From the NCBI GenBank assembly GCA_018398765.1, contig JAHBMJ010000687.1:1-61013 (forward strand): a stretch of 61,013 nucleotides of DNA, written 5' to 3'. The notes beneath the pieces were generated by a model. It made no database searches. It was given only the letters and a program-made list of their open reading frames with translations, and was not told the origin of the DNA. This DNA comes from Chromera velia. Its lineage: Eukaryota > Sar > Chromeraceae. Position 1 is the first letter of the stretch, and every line of letters starts with the position of its first letter. The position numbers were made by a program, and so were the translations under genes. Shown here piece by piece: positions 34,201-58,652 of the stretch.

Positions 34201-37200
34201 TCTCTCTCACGCTGAATGATCCAGGGCTTTGTTTCCCCCCTCACCATCTCCTTCCTTGATTGGTTTCGCTCTCTGTATTCCATTGACCAAATTTTCTCTC
34301 CCCCCTCTGCTCCTCCCTCCACTGCAGGTCGAGGCTCTCGAGCTCTGTGTTTGCAGGGTCGGGAGGGGGCCTTGCTGCCTCCTCTGCTCCTCTCTCGTCT
34401 GCAGCCTCACATGCGCCCTCACACGGACCCGCAGCGATGATGGGGCTGAAGCGTCTCCAGTCGTTGGAGTCTCCTGGGGCAGACTTCACAACCTCAGAGG
34501 CCGGCACGGGGAGGGAGGCGGCATCGGCCCAGCTGCGGGCTGCTGTGGGTGAAGGTTTGGATCCGTCGGGAATATTCAGGGGAGGGGGGGGGCAGTTTAC
34601 TCCTTGTGACTCTGGTCGTGCTGGGTCTGTCTGTGGAGAGAGAGAGAACTTTGGATCTGGTGCTTCGACTGTGATGGAGGGGTCGGGAGTGGCCCTAGGG
34701 CCCTGGGAGCTTCTTCCCTTTGGGGGGGGGGAGGGCGCGTCGAGTGGGGGGGATGTAGAGTCTCGTCGTGGAAGTATGGTGTCTGTTCCTTTCAGTTGGG
34801 GGAGTGACCCCTCTTCTCCTGATCTTGCATTCTCTCCGCTGGGGCTGTACTGGCAGTTGAGTGAGTGCTTTGTGTTTAGAAGGGGGGAAGGGGGGGAAAG
34901 GCTAGTAGACGCGGAGAAACAGGAGAAGCGCAGTCTGTACCTGACGGTCAGTCAGCCGGCGATAACTTGCATGTTCTTGCTGAAAAGAGCGAGAAGAGAT
35001 CTCAAGCAGTTTTATCCTCTCGTTGGGGCAGTGCCTCCAACCCCATTCTTTCTTGTTTCAACCCCATAACGGCTTTGACGACTATCTTTTTCTCCAGCTG
35101 AGTTGCAAAGAACTGTCCCTCTTCTATTTGACTTCCTCCTCCCCTCCCCTCTGTTTGCCTGCAGAAACAAGAGGGAATTCGCCAAGCTTTTTTTCAGTTC
35201 TTTGTGGCAACATTGCAGCTTTTCGATCATGTCAGTGGGTCAGTCAGCTGCGTTACACGGTGCACATGCACTCAGCAGATTGTCGGGTCTTTTGTGCTCT
35301 CCTTCTTCAAGTAAATGTCTTTACAAACGAAACCCCGAACCTTCCAACTTTGCCTCTTCCTGTCATGGAGTGAGTGTATGCGGGTGTGTGTGCCCCCGCC
35401 CTGTTCTCTGTGAACCCCCTCTCATGTCTGCGGAGAACCACCAGGCGAGAAAAAACTTTTACAACATCCCTTCACTGTCCATGTCTGTCTGTGCAGTTCC
35501 AGCGAAAGGACAGAGAGGGTTTCTTCGCAAAGGAGGAGTTTGTACAGGAAAACCCGGAGACCTTCAGGCCCTTCCTCAACGAGCTCATCAACACGCAGAG
35601 CTTCACGCTTTTCTGCACGGAGAGATGGGAGAACGCGTCAGTCTGTCAGCAGGGAGAAGAAAGTAGACAGGGCGCAGACACGGAGCGGTGCGGAGAGTAG
35701 ACAGAGCTAGGCAATGGAAGAAAGACTCTTGACAGACAAAATCGCGTCAGTCTCCGTGAAGCTCTGTGATCTCGCTCCCGCCGACAAGAGGGCTGAGCTG
35801 CCGTTTCGGTCGTATCTTTTCAAGCGGAATTTTGCCGTTCGTCTCTGCCCTCCAGAATTCTCTTCTGCATGCCTTCCGTCTCGCTCTCTTCATTGGCTTC
35901 CTCCATCGTGCCTGCCCTCTCTTGGTGGGGTTGATTCGCTTGGGCACTCTCCAGATCCGGGCGTTGCAGCCGTCAGCCAAGAAAGTCAGTTGATTCACTA
36001 ATACATGCCTGTGTGTTCCTTCCTGTGTGTGTTCCTGACTGCACTACACTCACTGCCATGCTGCAGTTCCCAAGAGAGCTCGATGGTGACGCTCCTCTTC
36101 CGGGAGTCCGTGATCGCCAAGCGGAACCGTTCAAAGCTGAAGATCCAGAAGGAGCCTACGCCTTTTCTTAATCTCGTGGACGTGCGGGAGAATTCAAACA
36201 AGAAAGAGCAGGCCAAGGGGTATGAGGTGGTGCCGTATGGGAGGTCTCAGAGCGGCCTGGCCGGAATGCCTGTAGTGGATTTGGAGGATTGGATGAATTC
36301 TGCCGAGATGAAATCGGAAAGAATACCTTTTAGAATCTTCGATTGGAATATTCAGCTGCCACAGAGGTGAGTGTATCCTGGATCCAGATTGTTTGTTTGT
36401 CTAGCGTCACAGACGGCTGACTGAGTTGTGCGGTACTTTTCTTCTCTGGGAGAAGGGAGGACAACGGAAGTGTATCGGGGTGTCGGTTCTCAAGGATTGT
36501 CTTGCCCTGCGCTCCACCAAGTAGAATCCATACTATACAGCCCGCACAACATCCAGAGGAGCACAAGAGAGATTGGAAAGCTTTCAGCGGTGTCTTGGCA
36601 ATGGGCAGTATGCATCTTCTGCCTGTACATACTCCTCTCTTTTCCTTAGTGAAAAAAAAAAAACAGAAAAGCACTTTTTTGCTTCCCTTTCTTCTCACGC
36701 CAAGAATGAAAAACTTAAGTTTACTCACGAGTGTGGAAGAATGTGAAGATTCGTTCCCGATTATTCGACCACAAAGACGCGTTCTGCTTCCGCTCCCCCC
36801 CTTCCTGCGTCTGATTGAGTCTATCCGAAGGCCCTTGCCGGACCTCACTCGGGAGAGTCGAACTTTGGCGGCCTTGCTCGGTCAGTATCCCTTTCCTCAT
36901 TCCAGCCAGACCAGACCAAATGAGTCGATTTATTCATGAATGAGTGAGGGAATGGGGCAGTCAGGGAGCAATCGAGTAAATGAGTCAGGGAGTGCGGGAG
37001 TGAAATGGGAGAGGGGCGAAAGGCAGAAAGAAATTACGTCCAAGGTTTCTCTCTTGTCCGCCTTTTCATCCGTGCGTCTGTCTGGCTGTCTGGCAGTAGC
37101 CGTACGCATGTTACTGACTGTCCAACTTCTGTGTCCGCTCTTCACCTCTCGCAGAAAGCCGAACGAGACGGCCGGGACTGGAACCTCAGGGCGCGGCAGT

Positions 37201-37526
37201 TGGGGCCGGGGCTGTGGGGGGGTTTGGAGGGGGCATACCTGACGAGATCACGGCTGTGCATTTTCTCTGGCTGTACGCCTTCATTTCGTGTATTGGGGAG
37301 AGCGCCTCTGCTTACGAAGAGAATTTGCGCATTGACCTTGTGAGCAGAGCACTGCCCTTTGTCCCTCTCTTTCTTTTCCTTTTCCGCTCGTTGTTCGCGG
37401 CAATTGCTCGAAAACTCTTTTTTTGGGATACAGGTGTCTGGTTTTCTCTCTCTACCTTTCGTTTCCTCAAGGCGCTGGACAGGTTCTGCTTCTCCTTCCT
37501 GTCGTCCAGCTGGTCCTTTCTCTCTC

Positions 37527-37589
<63 letters not shown>

Positions 37590-40500
37590 CGTGTGTGTTG
37601 TCTGTCCTGCTTCTCTTCAATCATGACAAGCTGCGAGAGGAAGCCTCTCCCTCTGTCAGTTGAGCCCTTGTTTTTCCGGTTTTCCTATCTTTCTTCACTT
37701 GTCTTCTCTTCTTCCTGTGCAGGTCCTCTCTGTGGTTTCGGCTGTCGTCCGAGCGAAGAAACGTTTTGACGTCAGTCAGGCCTGTCACGGCTGTATACTC
37801 GCAGGCAGCTAGCTGCTTTGCTTGTAGCGTTGTGTCATTTACGAAGAAAAACGATTTGTCACTTCTAACCAAATGCAACAGATGTGGAAACTGAGCCTCA
37901 GTAGATTCTCCGCACATTTCTTTTACCGTGTATGCAAATACTCAACAATCCGTGTGTGTCTCTCTGTCTCTGTGTGTCCACGTGGGTCTGCAGAGCCATA
38001 TCCTGTCGTACCTCGTTGGGACCTGTGCGGAGACTGGAAGGCCCGACGCCGCCATGCGTCTGCTCGAGTGGGTAAGGGCAGCCGACGTTCTGGCTGACCC
38101 TGCTCTGGTGGTTGTGCTCATCGAGCGATTCGCCTGTGTAGCGTCGTTGCGGCCTCCTGAGAAGAACCAGAGAGCACGGGGGGCTGCGGGGGAGGAGGAA
38201 GAAAGTGCGATGGCCAGAAGCCGCAGTGTCCATCCAGGCGCCGCAACGGGGGCTGGAAAAAGGGGGGGCATAGTGTTGGACATTGACAAGGAAAGAGTGG
38301 CACGAGAGCTTAGACAAAGTGAGTTTCGGCTTTTCTGTACAATTTCACCACATGCTGCGAAGCACACTGTCAACAATCTTCAAGAGACGGTGCCGTAGCC
38401 GTACAAGTGATTCAGAGTGTGCATTGTCCTGTTCGTCTTTTCTTCCTGTGCCTCTATCAGAAATCTGCCTTTGCTCTCTGCAGAGAGAAACAAGTGAAGA
38501 GTCATTTCTTGCTTTGGATTCCTGATGTATCTGCAGTTCTTGCGCGGCGGCGCCTGATGTCTCCGGAGTGGCGACTGTCGCCTGAGGTTATCGGTCTGCA
38601 CCAGAGGGGGGGCGCTTCTCTTTCAGAACTTTCCGAATCCGACAGCTTTGGGACTTTTTTGAAGGTTGTCATGTCGGATGCCTTGCTGGACGTTGACGCT
38701 CTGTGCCTCTTCTGCAACAGTGAGTCGATACAAGGGACGAAACACAGCATTTCATTCAAATAAATGAGCAAACCAAAGGAAATATTGGAAGGTGTTGTAC
38801 ATCTTCGTTTCCAAATTTGATCCCTCCCTGATGAACGCCCCTTCGCATTTTCTGCCTTGGCATCTACTGACCCTATTCAGTTTGTGAAAGATATATTCTT
38901 CACAGTGCAGCTGCGACTGTGTCCGTGCACGCGTATGTTTTCTTGTTGCCTGTGTTCTTTTCAGGAAGCCACCCGGTTGCCCTTCTGTACAGGAAGTGGC
39001 GAGAGGTCGCGCAGAGCATCGGGGAGGGGTCAAAGGGGGGGCATGTGGGTGACGATTCAAGATCAGATACGAGACAGCAGCCGGCGTTTGCAGAGAGTTT
39101 CCTTGGAGCTCTTGCAAAAGGGGGACGGACTCCTCAGCTGCTGTCGATTTTAGAGTGTGACAGATGTCAGAGAGAATTGAGGCCGAAGTTAAAGGTCGTG
39201 TCGAGGGGTCCCTCTAGCGTCAACTTGCAGCAAGCTACAGGGGCCTCACATCCGGGGAGAGAGGGGGGAAGACGAGACCCGGCAGAGGAGTCAGTCCGTG
39301 TGGAGGTGGAATACGATCTGTTGTCTCCCTACGCGTGTCTGTTGGAATTTTTGGACAACGGTAACGAGAGCGGGCAGAAATCTTTCGAGAGCGCTGCAGA
39401 TCTTCTAGATTCCGATCCTTCTTTTTTCTTTTCTGTTCTTTGGCATTTTATCCTTTTCGATCTTGCCTGGGAGTTTCTCATTCCGATCGCCCCCTCCTTC
39501 CCGCACCTCGTACCACCCGATCCTTCACACTCCCACACCACCCCACAGGCACAGGCACAGGCAGAGGCAGAAGGACCCAATCTGACCGAGTCACCAGAAC
39601 TAAAACCCGGTGTCCCGCAACAGAAGGAGAGAGACTCACTCGGACCGCCTTCTCCGTACCCTGGCCCGTCTCCTGCCAGCACTACCAACAGCCCCGTGTT
39701 TGTCCCGTCCCCACAGCCGCCACTCGACCCTCTGGCAACCACTCCAGTCCCCCAGATTTCCCCCGACTATTTTCCATCGAAGTACGATGACACGAGCGCG
39801 AGCGCATCAGAGGAAGAGGACGGAGAGGGAGAGAACATTGCTCTGCCCCACTCTGCCTCTGCACCTGCGATAGGAGAATCCCCTCCAAGGCGGGCTCTCC
39901 GAAGTCAAACGCAGCAAGAGGGGACGAGGACCTCTCGGTTGCGGACCCGCAGAATGCCGACAGTTCTCTTAGCAAATCTCTTGAAAGAACAGGAAAACGA
40001 GAAAGAGAGGGAAAATGGTGAGAACGATGAAGAGAAAAGTCAAGAGAGAGAAGGGGGAGCTACAGAGGATAAGGGAGAGGGGAAGGAGACGAACGGTCTC
40101 TTGAACCCGTCTCCGTCAGTGCCGATTCTCCCGAGGTCCAACAGCAAGCCAGAGAGTGGTCACAGTCGCACACGCTCACGAGGCTTCCTCAGTAAGAGTT
40201 TTGGACCCAGGCGTTCAGACTCAGCCAACTCTCCTTCAGCCCCACGTCAGGTCTCTTCCTTCGATGGGGGTCCGCTTGGTTCCTCTATGACCACAGTGCT
40301 TCACGAGAGACAGCAAAGAGCAAGTGGGTCTTGGGAAAATACTGGAGATGCACAGGGAGAAGGCAAAGAAAGAGAGGGCAGGAAGGCCTCTGGGGGTGGT
40401 GCATTGGGTGTGATTGAGGGGCTGTTTTCGACTTTGAAAGGGGGCAAGGGGGGAAAGGGCAGAAGGGAGAGTGCGCCAGCAACAGGCGAGAGAGGCGGAA

Positions 40501-41786
40501 TACAGAGGGATGTACAGGACGTTGTCGAGAGAGGGGGTGTGGGTGAGAGTGAAGGAGGCAAAACAGGCAGCAGGAAAAGGAATTATTCTGTTGGGGGTTT
40601 TGAGGGATCGTTTGGGGGCACATCAGGAGGGCTTCGTGATCTTCTCTGGCCAGACTCGGATTCCGAATCTGAGCAGTCTCTTTCTTCCTCTGCACAGCAG
40701 ACTTGCCTCCATGCAACATCCACAGGCAAATCAAGCGGTACCGTGCGTGCCGGTTTTGATCTGCTGACGAAGCAAGGAAGAGACAAAGACAAAGACCTCG
40801 AAAGGTCTGCAAGAAGACGACCCAACTCGTCCTCCGCACCAGAAAGCGAGAGAGAGTCAGGAGACCCCCAACCGGGTGTTCCTAGATCCTCTCGCTCCCC
40901 GTCCCTGCCTCCCGCAGCCTCAATTGGACTTTCGCATTCTCCTGGAGAATCCCTGGCGGCGCCTCTCTCTGGAGAATTCTTTGCACCTTCACCTGCATCT
41001 CCTGAAGAAAGAGAGAGGCCGCAGTCGATGGAAAGAGACACAGGAGAACGAGACGGCGAAGGAGTAAGCCTGCGAGGGGAGAGAGAAAGAGGGCCCCGTC
41101 GGAAGTCCGTACAGGAGGATCGCAATTCATCAGAGAGGCCCTACCGAGAACATCACCACACGCACATTCACGTGCAGAGAGAAAGAGGGAGACGGTCCCT
41201 GGGTCCCCATCTTTCTCTAGAGAGAGGGCGCCCTCCCCTTCCACCGTCGCAAACCGGCGGTGGCGGCGGGGCAAGGGAGCGTTCCATCTCGAGGCCGTCG
41301 CACGCACGTGTTCGGAGCGGAGGGGTGAGCAGTGTGAACCCGCACTTTTCTCGTCGCATGCAGACACGGGGGTCCCTGCTCTCCTTTGCTGGGGGAAGCG
41401 GCGGCGCGGGGGGTGGGGGCGGGGGTCCTGACGCCGGGACCGCCAGTGACGGTGGAGATGTCCTTCCTACGCGTCGTCGCACTGTGGTGTCAAATGTGAC
41501 TGTAGGTCTGGGGGGATCAGGCACTCAGGGTCACGGGGGAGGGCAGCGACAGACAAGAGAGGGGAATGTGCGGATGGAACGGGCGAAGACCGGAGCCCTT
41601 GTAGAGATCGGAAACAGTGATCTTTTCGTACACCCGCTAGCCTACTCCCAACCGCAGTCGGGGGTCTCCTCGCGTACAGCTTCCCCTTCCCAGTCTGCCA
41701 ATATCGGCGTGCCAGCGCAGGGTTTGCCTCCGAGTGAAAGGAACAGCGCTCCTCCATCGGGAATCAGCAGAAGAACGAGTGCATAA
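30502..41786 (+). CDS. DENND4-like Rab GTPase exchange factor (DENN domain, multi-exon)
   Basis: Exons with matching phases: 30502-30527, 30636-30993, 31403-31644, 31814-32136, 32505-32567 and 32940-33064. Further exons (borders approximate): 33433-33474, 33780-33950, 34330-34950, 35165-35230, 35497-35690, 36067-36366, 36705-36880, 37155-37340, 37723-37770, 37993-38309, 38478-38720 and 38970-41786. uDENN: VVDAFLVIGMPD to FHTFVLTDQ, then NRLYGSCL. cDENN: PKALCLLSRWPFF, LLERRVALVSAH and VTVYIPLLPSHLI, then PVPFLFGIL. dDENN: GIRQAFFQFFVATLQLFDH and a segment ending NELINTQSFTLFCTER. After these come LLFRESVIAKRNRSKL, PPR-like helices (about 37980-38180) and a C-terminal block (ECDRCQREL, YDLLSPYACLLEFLDN, FFFSVLWHFILFDLAWEFL). 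That order matches animal DENND4, Rab10 exchange factors. No N-terminal MABP domain is seen. About 700 disordered Ser/Arg-rich residues end the protein. Confidence 0.82.
31113..31123. other. Assembly gap (11 N) in a DENN-gene intron
   Basis: A run of undetermined bases lies within intron 2 of the DENN gene, between purine-rich GGA and poly-G stretches. No coding exon is affected. Confidence 0.99.
32880..32936 (+). repeat. (TG)n microsatellite immediately before a DENN-gene acceptor
   Basis: TG repeats run up to the TGCAG acceptor of the exon that starts at 32940, taking the place of the usual pyrimidine tract. Confidence 0.95.
34036..34206 (+). repeat. (CTTT)n/(GTTT)n microsatellite in a DENN-gene intron
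   Basis: About 170 bases of CTTT units are broken at intervals by GTTT. The tract lies in the intron after the Gln-rich exon (CAG repeat at about 33875-33907). Confidence 0.95.
37525..37592 (+). repeat. (TA)n(CA)n(TA)n compound microsatellite in a DENN-gene intron
   Basis: Short TA, then CA repeats, then TA repeats, inside the intron between the exons at about 37155-37340 and 37723-37770. Confidence 0.95.
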
Positions 41787-42546
41787 AAAGGGTGACAAGA
41801 GAAATGGTGGCTAGGCTATCAGTGCCTGTCACTAGAAATCTGTCGTTGTTTTCTGATCAAATTGTGTATTGAGTATACAGTCACAGCCCTGCAGTATGAG
41901 CCGTCAGCTGGCCGGGGTTGAAAAGTAACTTTTTGTCTAGCTTTTGAATCCGAAGCAAAGACTAGAGCAAAGACTGTTAGACGTCAACTGAAATTGTAGT
42001 ACGTCTGACCACCTTTCAACAAAGTTAAGTAGTATAGTGATGCTGAGAGCAGTTTATAAGTTACAGTAAATAAGAGCCTATGAAGAGGCAGCTTTCCGGC
42101 CTGGGCGCTTTAACCAAATCAAATTGAGCTTAATGAACATAAAATTGACACTGCAATTTGACATATATCAGTCAACAAACTAAGATCAAACCCTTGCAGT
42201 GGCTTGCACCATTTAAGTAATAATAATTAAACTACAAGTTTCAGTACTTTGTTTCAAATTCATATGACATGTCATGTAGTAGTAACATCATAGAAAAATA
42301 GAAGAAAAAAACATGCTTTTGAAGCCGGGTCTCTCTGCTTCGACTGTAACTTCAGCAACCTCATTATGGTCCTCATGCACATTGTACAGTATAGTGGCCT
42401 TCTTTTACCAAATGGTTTACTCGTAGTAGTGTCAACGGGTCGCCTCGGTACACGCTATCTTCACGCTCCCCACATAAGTCTTTTCCTAGGGCGCGCGGCA
42501 TATTAAAAATTTAATTCCCTAACCTAGTCTCCAACGTGGAGTGGCC
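41787..42546. other. AT-rich spacer between convergent genes
   Basis: These 760 bases separate the 3' ends of the DENN gene and the large membrane-protein gene. No gene or clear repeat is seen. Confidence 0.4.
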
Positions 42547-54029
<11,483 letters not shown>

Positions 54030-55174
54030 GAATCAAAGCGTTCACGTATATACATTCATCAATTATTTGAAACGAGAAATGAACATGGGGAGCGGCAAGA
54101 GAAGGGAGGAGGGAGATCAAGCATATTCGTGTTTCACAGAATGTACTGCTGACTTGAAACAAAGAGTAGAAGATTGAAGAGGCTTCTGAGCGCTTGCCAT
54201 CTTCGCGCGAAGGAAGCCAGAATTTCTTCAACGTATCGCATCGTTTCGTCCGAAAGATTCGCGTTTTCCTTCGTTTTCGGCCCCCGTGGCTCAGAAGGAT
54301 GCAGAACGGTCTTGTTTGAGAGTGATTGATTGAGGAACCCTTCCCCTTTCATGCAAAGAAGGTACACTTCGATTGCCCGTATGATCCCCTATGATGCACT
54401 CCGTTGCCACGTGTATATACTGTTGCATGTCCGTAAAATGCATGCATGCATGAAAGTGTGCATGATTTTTTTTTACTTTTTGGCACGCAGCAATCGCTAG
54501 CGTGCATGCTCCTAGCTTGCAATATATGATCGACATGAATGCTCACAGACTGCCCTTTGCCATTGGGACACGATGGCTGGCGGGTTAAGTCACCTCATCA
54601 TCATCATCATCATTATTATATTATTATTATTATTAATCGGTCTATATGATCAGACAATTAATAGGCTTAGATGATAAAGACTATATATGCACCGGCAGTT
54701 AAGTGAAATTTTTGTTTAAAAAAAAAAAAACAACATGCATTCGATTCAGTCTTCACTGTCTAGAAGTTTAGTATCAGAACTTTAGGCTCGTTGCCTCGAT
54801 TACACATACAGCTGAGCTACCAAGTGCGCTTTCTGAATACATACTGCGTTATGCCACAAATTAAGTTTTGTGTCAATCCGTTTTTTTCGCACGCTTTAGC
54901 GTGTTCGGATCTCTAGTTAGTAGCAATTTGATTTATAAAACACTTTAGTTTGTAAATCAGATACTAAATCTCACAGTTTAATTTATAAATTGTAATATTA
55001 ACAAGTAAGATTAAGGTAAATCAGTGTACCGAATCTCTTCTTTTGTACAAAAGATGTTTCTGCAGGTATGTCTCACCCTAGGTTGGTCTCTCCCGCGACT
55101 AACGTTATCAACGTTTCTGTCCTATATCTGCGCACTCAGCGATAACATCCTTCACAAAGAAAATCTGGTCGCAG
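54030..55174. other. AT-rich region upstream of the membrane-protein gene
   Basis: Holds an ATGCATGCATGCATG run at 54439-54453, a TCA/TTA trinucleotide tract (54595-54640) and a poly-A run near 54720. The first exon of the membrane-protein gene may lie here, but no convincing signal-peptide exon was found. 54134-54367 (-) is open with some helical character but no supporting features. Confidence 0.4.
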
Positions 55175-58100
55175 TCAGGTCCCTGAACTTAGATTTTGGT
55201 GACTCGAAGCAACATCCCCTTTGGTCCCTGGGTGTCTGTGAGTGTATGCGTAGGCGGGCGCGAAGGGAAATGAGACAGGAGGCGGACCATGTGGAAGGCC
55301 CCTCATAAACACCGGCGCAGGGGGGACGGGCGGGGCACGCCCCCCCCACGCGCCCGGTACCGGATGGATGGGTCCGGGCTCGTGCGCTGTGCCAGGCCCA
55401 GAGGGTGCGTCGCTCCTCTGCGTGGTCCATCCAAAGGACCCCGGCACAGTGGCCCTGCTGGGCGCTGCAGGGGGCTCCTGCCGGGGGCTCTCGTGCCCTT
55501 GCCAATTGATGGAGAACCGCGGAGGGGGGGGGGCAGCCCAGAGGGGAGCTCTCTCAGCTTCCACCCTTTCAATCCCCCGGGGTTCGGGCTCTGGAGTGCG
55601 TGGGGTGGCAGACGAGTGGGGAAGGGTGGCCGGGTTGGGGGGCGGTGGATAAGATCGACGGAGAAATTGGGGAGCTGCCATCATGCGGCCTTGTGCAAGT
55701 GAGGGCGCAGAAGGATTCCACGACTGGGGAGGCGCAGTGGGCCTGTGCGACCACCAACCTGGGTGATGGGGGTGTGGGTGGACGATTGGTGGTGGGGTCA
55801 TGCATATGCGTGCGGTGCAGGAAGAGTGGCGTTGGACTGCCGGAGAGACTTCTTGAGCTGTGTGGGAGGGGGCGGGAGAGAAAGGGGGCCGAGGTGGTGT
55901 CGAAGGAGGAACGCCAGGCAGCAGGGAAAATGCAAAGTTGTGTGCGGTGCGGCTGGGTGGGGAGACAGTCAGAATCTTTTTTTCGGAGTTTCTTGGTGGT
56001 GGCAGAATCTTCTCGGCAGTGTCTGGCTGCACTTGGTTCCTCGTCTCGGGTTCCTTCGCAGACCTTCCTGCACATGTGTCTGCAGAGAATAAGGGGGTGC
56101 GTCCGAAGGTGAAGTTCAGTGAGGGGCTCTGGGGAGTCATCGAGGGTGGAGTCGGTTGGGGTGGGGCCTGTAGAGAGATGGTCGGAAGGTTGGCTTCGGC
56201 ATGTCCCGGAGGGGGGGGCCACCAAGGCAACGGCGAGGCATACGGCGGCTGTGGTACTACTGTTGGGAAAGTGGGCCTGTCGATCTGTTCCCTTTCCTCG
56301 GAATCCAGTCTGGCTGTTGGGCTTCTGTGTGTTGGCCATTTTGGAGAGGCGTGAGGTGTCATGGAGGGTGATCTGCTCTCTCTCTCTTTCTGTGAACAGA
56401 CAGAAGGCCTCAAGTCCGGTGAGAGGGGCACGGGGCTTCGGAGGTCCTCTGTGGCGATGGAGGGAACAGCAGAAGTGACTGATGCTCTTTCCCCCTCATC
56501 ACCGTCTGCTTTCTCTTCCTTTTCATCTCTGCCTGAAGGAGCTTTTTGTTTCCCCCCATCGACACTCACCCGCCCGCCCCCCTTAACACTCCCCCCTTCT
56601 CCTTCAAGATCTTCCGTCCCCCTCCCTCTGCCTCCACTAACCGACGACGCCTGACTGAAGTTTAAACCGACAGAGGCAGGGTACGAAGACCGAAGGGGAA
56701 AGTCACACCGGTCCCCGAAGGCAGATTCACGCCCCTGCAGCTGTGCATCTGCAGACACAAACACGGCTGCACTTTCAACTGACTGTGCACGGGCGCTCCC
56801 ACTGCGCACAGAGGAGGGTCCGGGGAACCGCGCAGTGTCTGCTGACCTTTCCTGCCTCAACCCTCCCATTTCTGATTGTGTCTGCCTAGGGTTTCCAGGC
56901 ACTGCTGAAACAATGGAAAGACGCTCGCAGTGCATCGTAGAAGGCCTCAGGAAATTTGCGGCCTCCGACCGTGTATGCCGCGTAAATGCGGCCGATGGGG
57001 GCGGTCTCGGAAGGTTTGGTGGCGGCACAGGCGTGCTGCCGGTCGTGCCCCGTCCTGGTCGGAGGAAGGCAAAGAGACGGGAGATATCTGAGGAGGGGGA
57101 TCCTGGAAATGGGAGAGATGGGGATAGAGCACTGCCTGCCCCCATACCCATCAGAGCACCAGACAGTCCTGTCACAGAGGAGGGTTGCGGTGAGGAACGG
57201 AACCCCGTGGCCCACTCAGGAGGTCCTCTTCTCACTGAGGAGGCTGCGTTCTCGTTCGAGATCGTCTCTTCATCATCCGGCGTCTGCTGTGCGGAAAAGG
57301 AATTTCTTTGGACAACGGGTGGTTGGGAAGGGGGGGGGAGGCGGAGCACGTCCACGGGATGATGAATGCGTTGGGGGACGGGGGTGGGAGGGGAGTCTGT
57401 TCGGTTCTTCTCTGTAACTGCGACGGCCTGAGGTGTTTCTGCTTCCGGTTTTTTGATGTCTGGCTGATCCCCGGGTGTTGCTGAGGTTTGCTGCAGAGGC
57501 AGGATTATGAACAGACAAAACAGAATGATCCATGGAAAAGGTATCTAGCAAAAAAGATGTTGTTGACAACACGCTCTAGCGTCGCACACAAACACAAAAC
57601 AAAGCCAAAGAGTAAAAGATAGAGAGAGGAATCGGTATACGCAAAACGAAAACAAAAAGCCATGCGTGCGTCGGGCATTAAACAAGGCTTTTCAACTCCT
57701 GCTTCTACACTAGGCTTTCTGCAAAAGACAGGTCGAGCTGGCTGCGTCGGTTCAGAATAGGGGCAAACCAACGAACCGGGCCTCAGCCACCAATCGATGG
57801 ACTGACCATAGGTTCCCGTATTGGGGTGTTTGTAGTTGACTCTCCTTTCTTCTCCGAGGAAGAACTCGCAAATGTCTTCTTCAACAGATCCAGTTGGCTC
57901 TGAAGATTCTGGCACAAAGCGATCTGCACAGACAGAGGAAAGAAAAAATATTCCACTTGTTTTCGGTACATCCATCTGCATGAAAACGCCGAAAACAAAA
58001 GATGGCAGCAGGATAGGAGCCAGTTAAGGAAGCAGCCTGACAGAAGAAAAAGCCGTACGAGGAAACCCCTCCGGGGGGCCCCCTCTCTCTGAAGAAACAA

Positions 58101-58601
58101 ACAGACAAACTGACCAAATCGACCCCTCTGGTCTCTGCCGTCCCAGCACCTGCTTCACCCAAGAAACCCATGATACTCTCCCCCTCCGCGACTCCCTCTC
58201 CCCTGAGGGCTGCCGGGCAAACCTTGTTGAGAATGTTCAGCAAAGGCGCACGGCTAGACACAGAGATAGCGCTGATAGAAGAGCTGCAGCCGATGCCCAC
58301 AGGAGGGCCTGCGTTGGAGTCCCCTTCCACCTCTTCTTTCTGCAAGTGTGTGAGACCGCAAACAAGGAAGGAAATGCTTGAGACATCAGCAAAACAAATA
58401 TTGAAAGGCGGAACAGAGAAAGGGGCTGTGCGTGCCAACGTCGACGAATACAAACAAGCCATCACAGACAGCGTTGCTCCCATCACGCACAACACGACGA
58501 CAAGGTACCAAGCGAACAGCCTAAAGTTGCCAAGCAAAATCACGCACAAGATATGCCGGACACAAACAAATCTACCAACAGACACAACGCACGCACACAC
58601 A

Positions 58602-58652
<51 letters not shown>

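Noticed and set aside
34207-34440. Alternative reading frames for the DENN exon near 34330
   Set aside because: Only the frame leading into the 34347-34960 stretch stays open with sensible composition; the others stop early. The exact acceptor remains unsettled.
54771-54830. tRNA-like sequence on the minus strand (TAGCTCAGCTG, then AGTTCTGATAC about 38 bases later)
   Set aside because: A- and B-box spacing is near that of a tRNA but the arms do not pair well and the B box is degenerate; at best a tRNA-derived SINE remnant.
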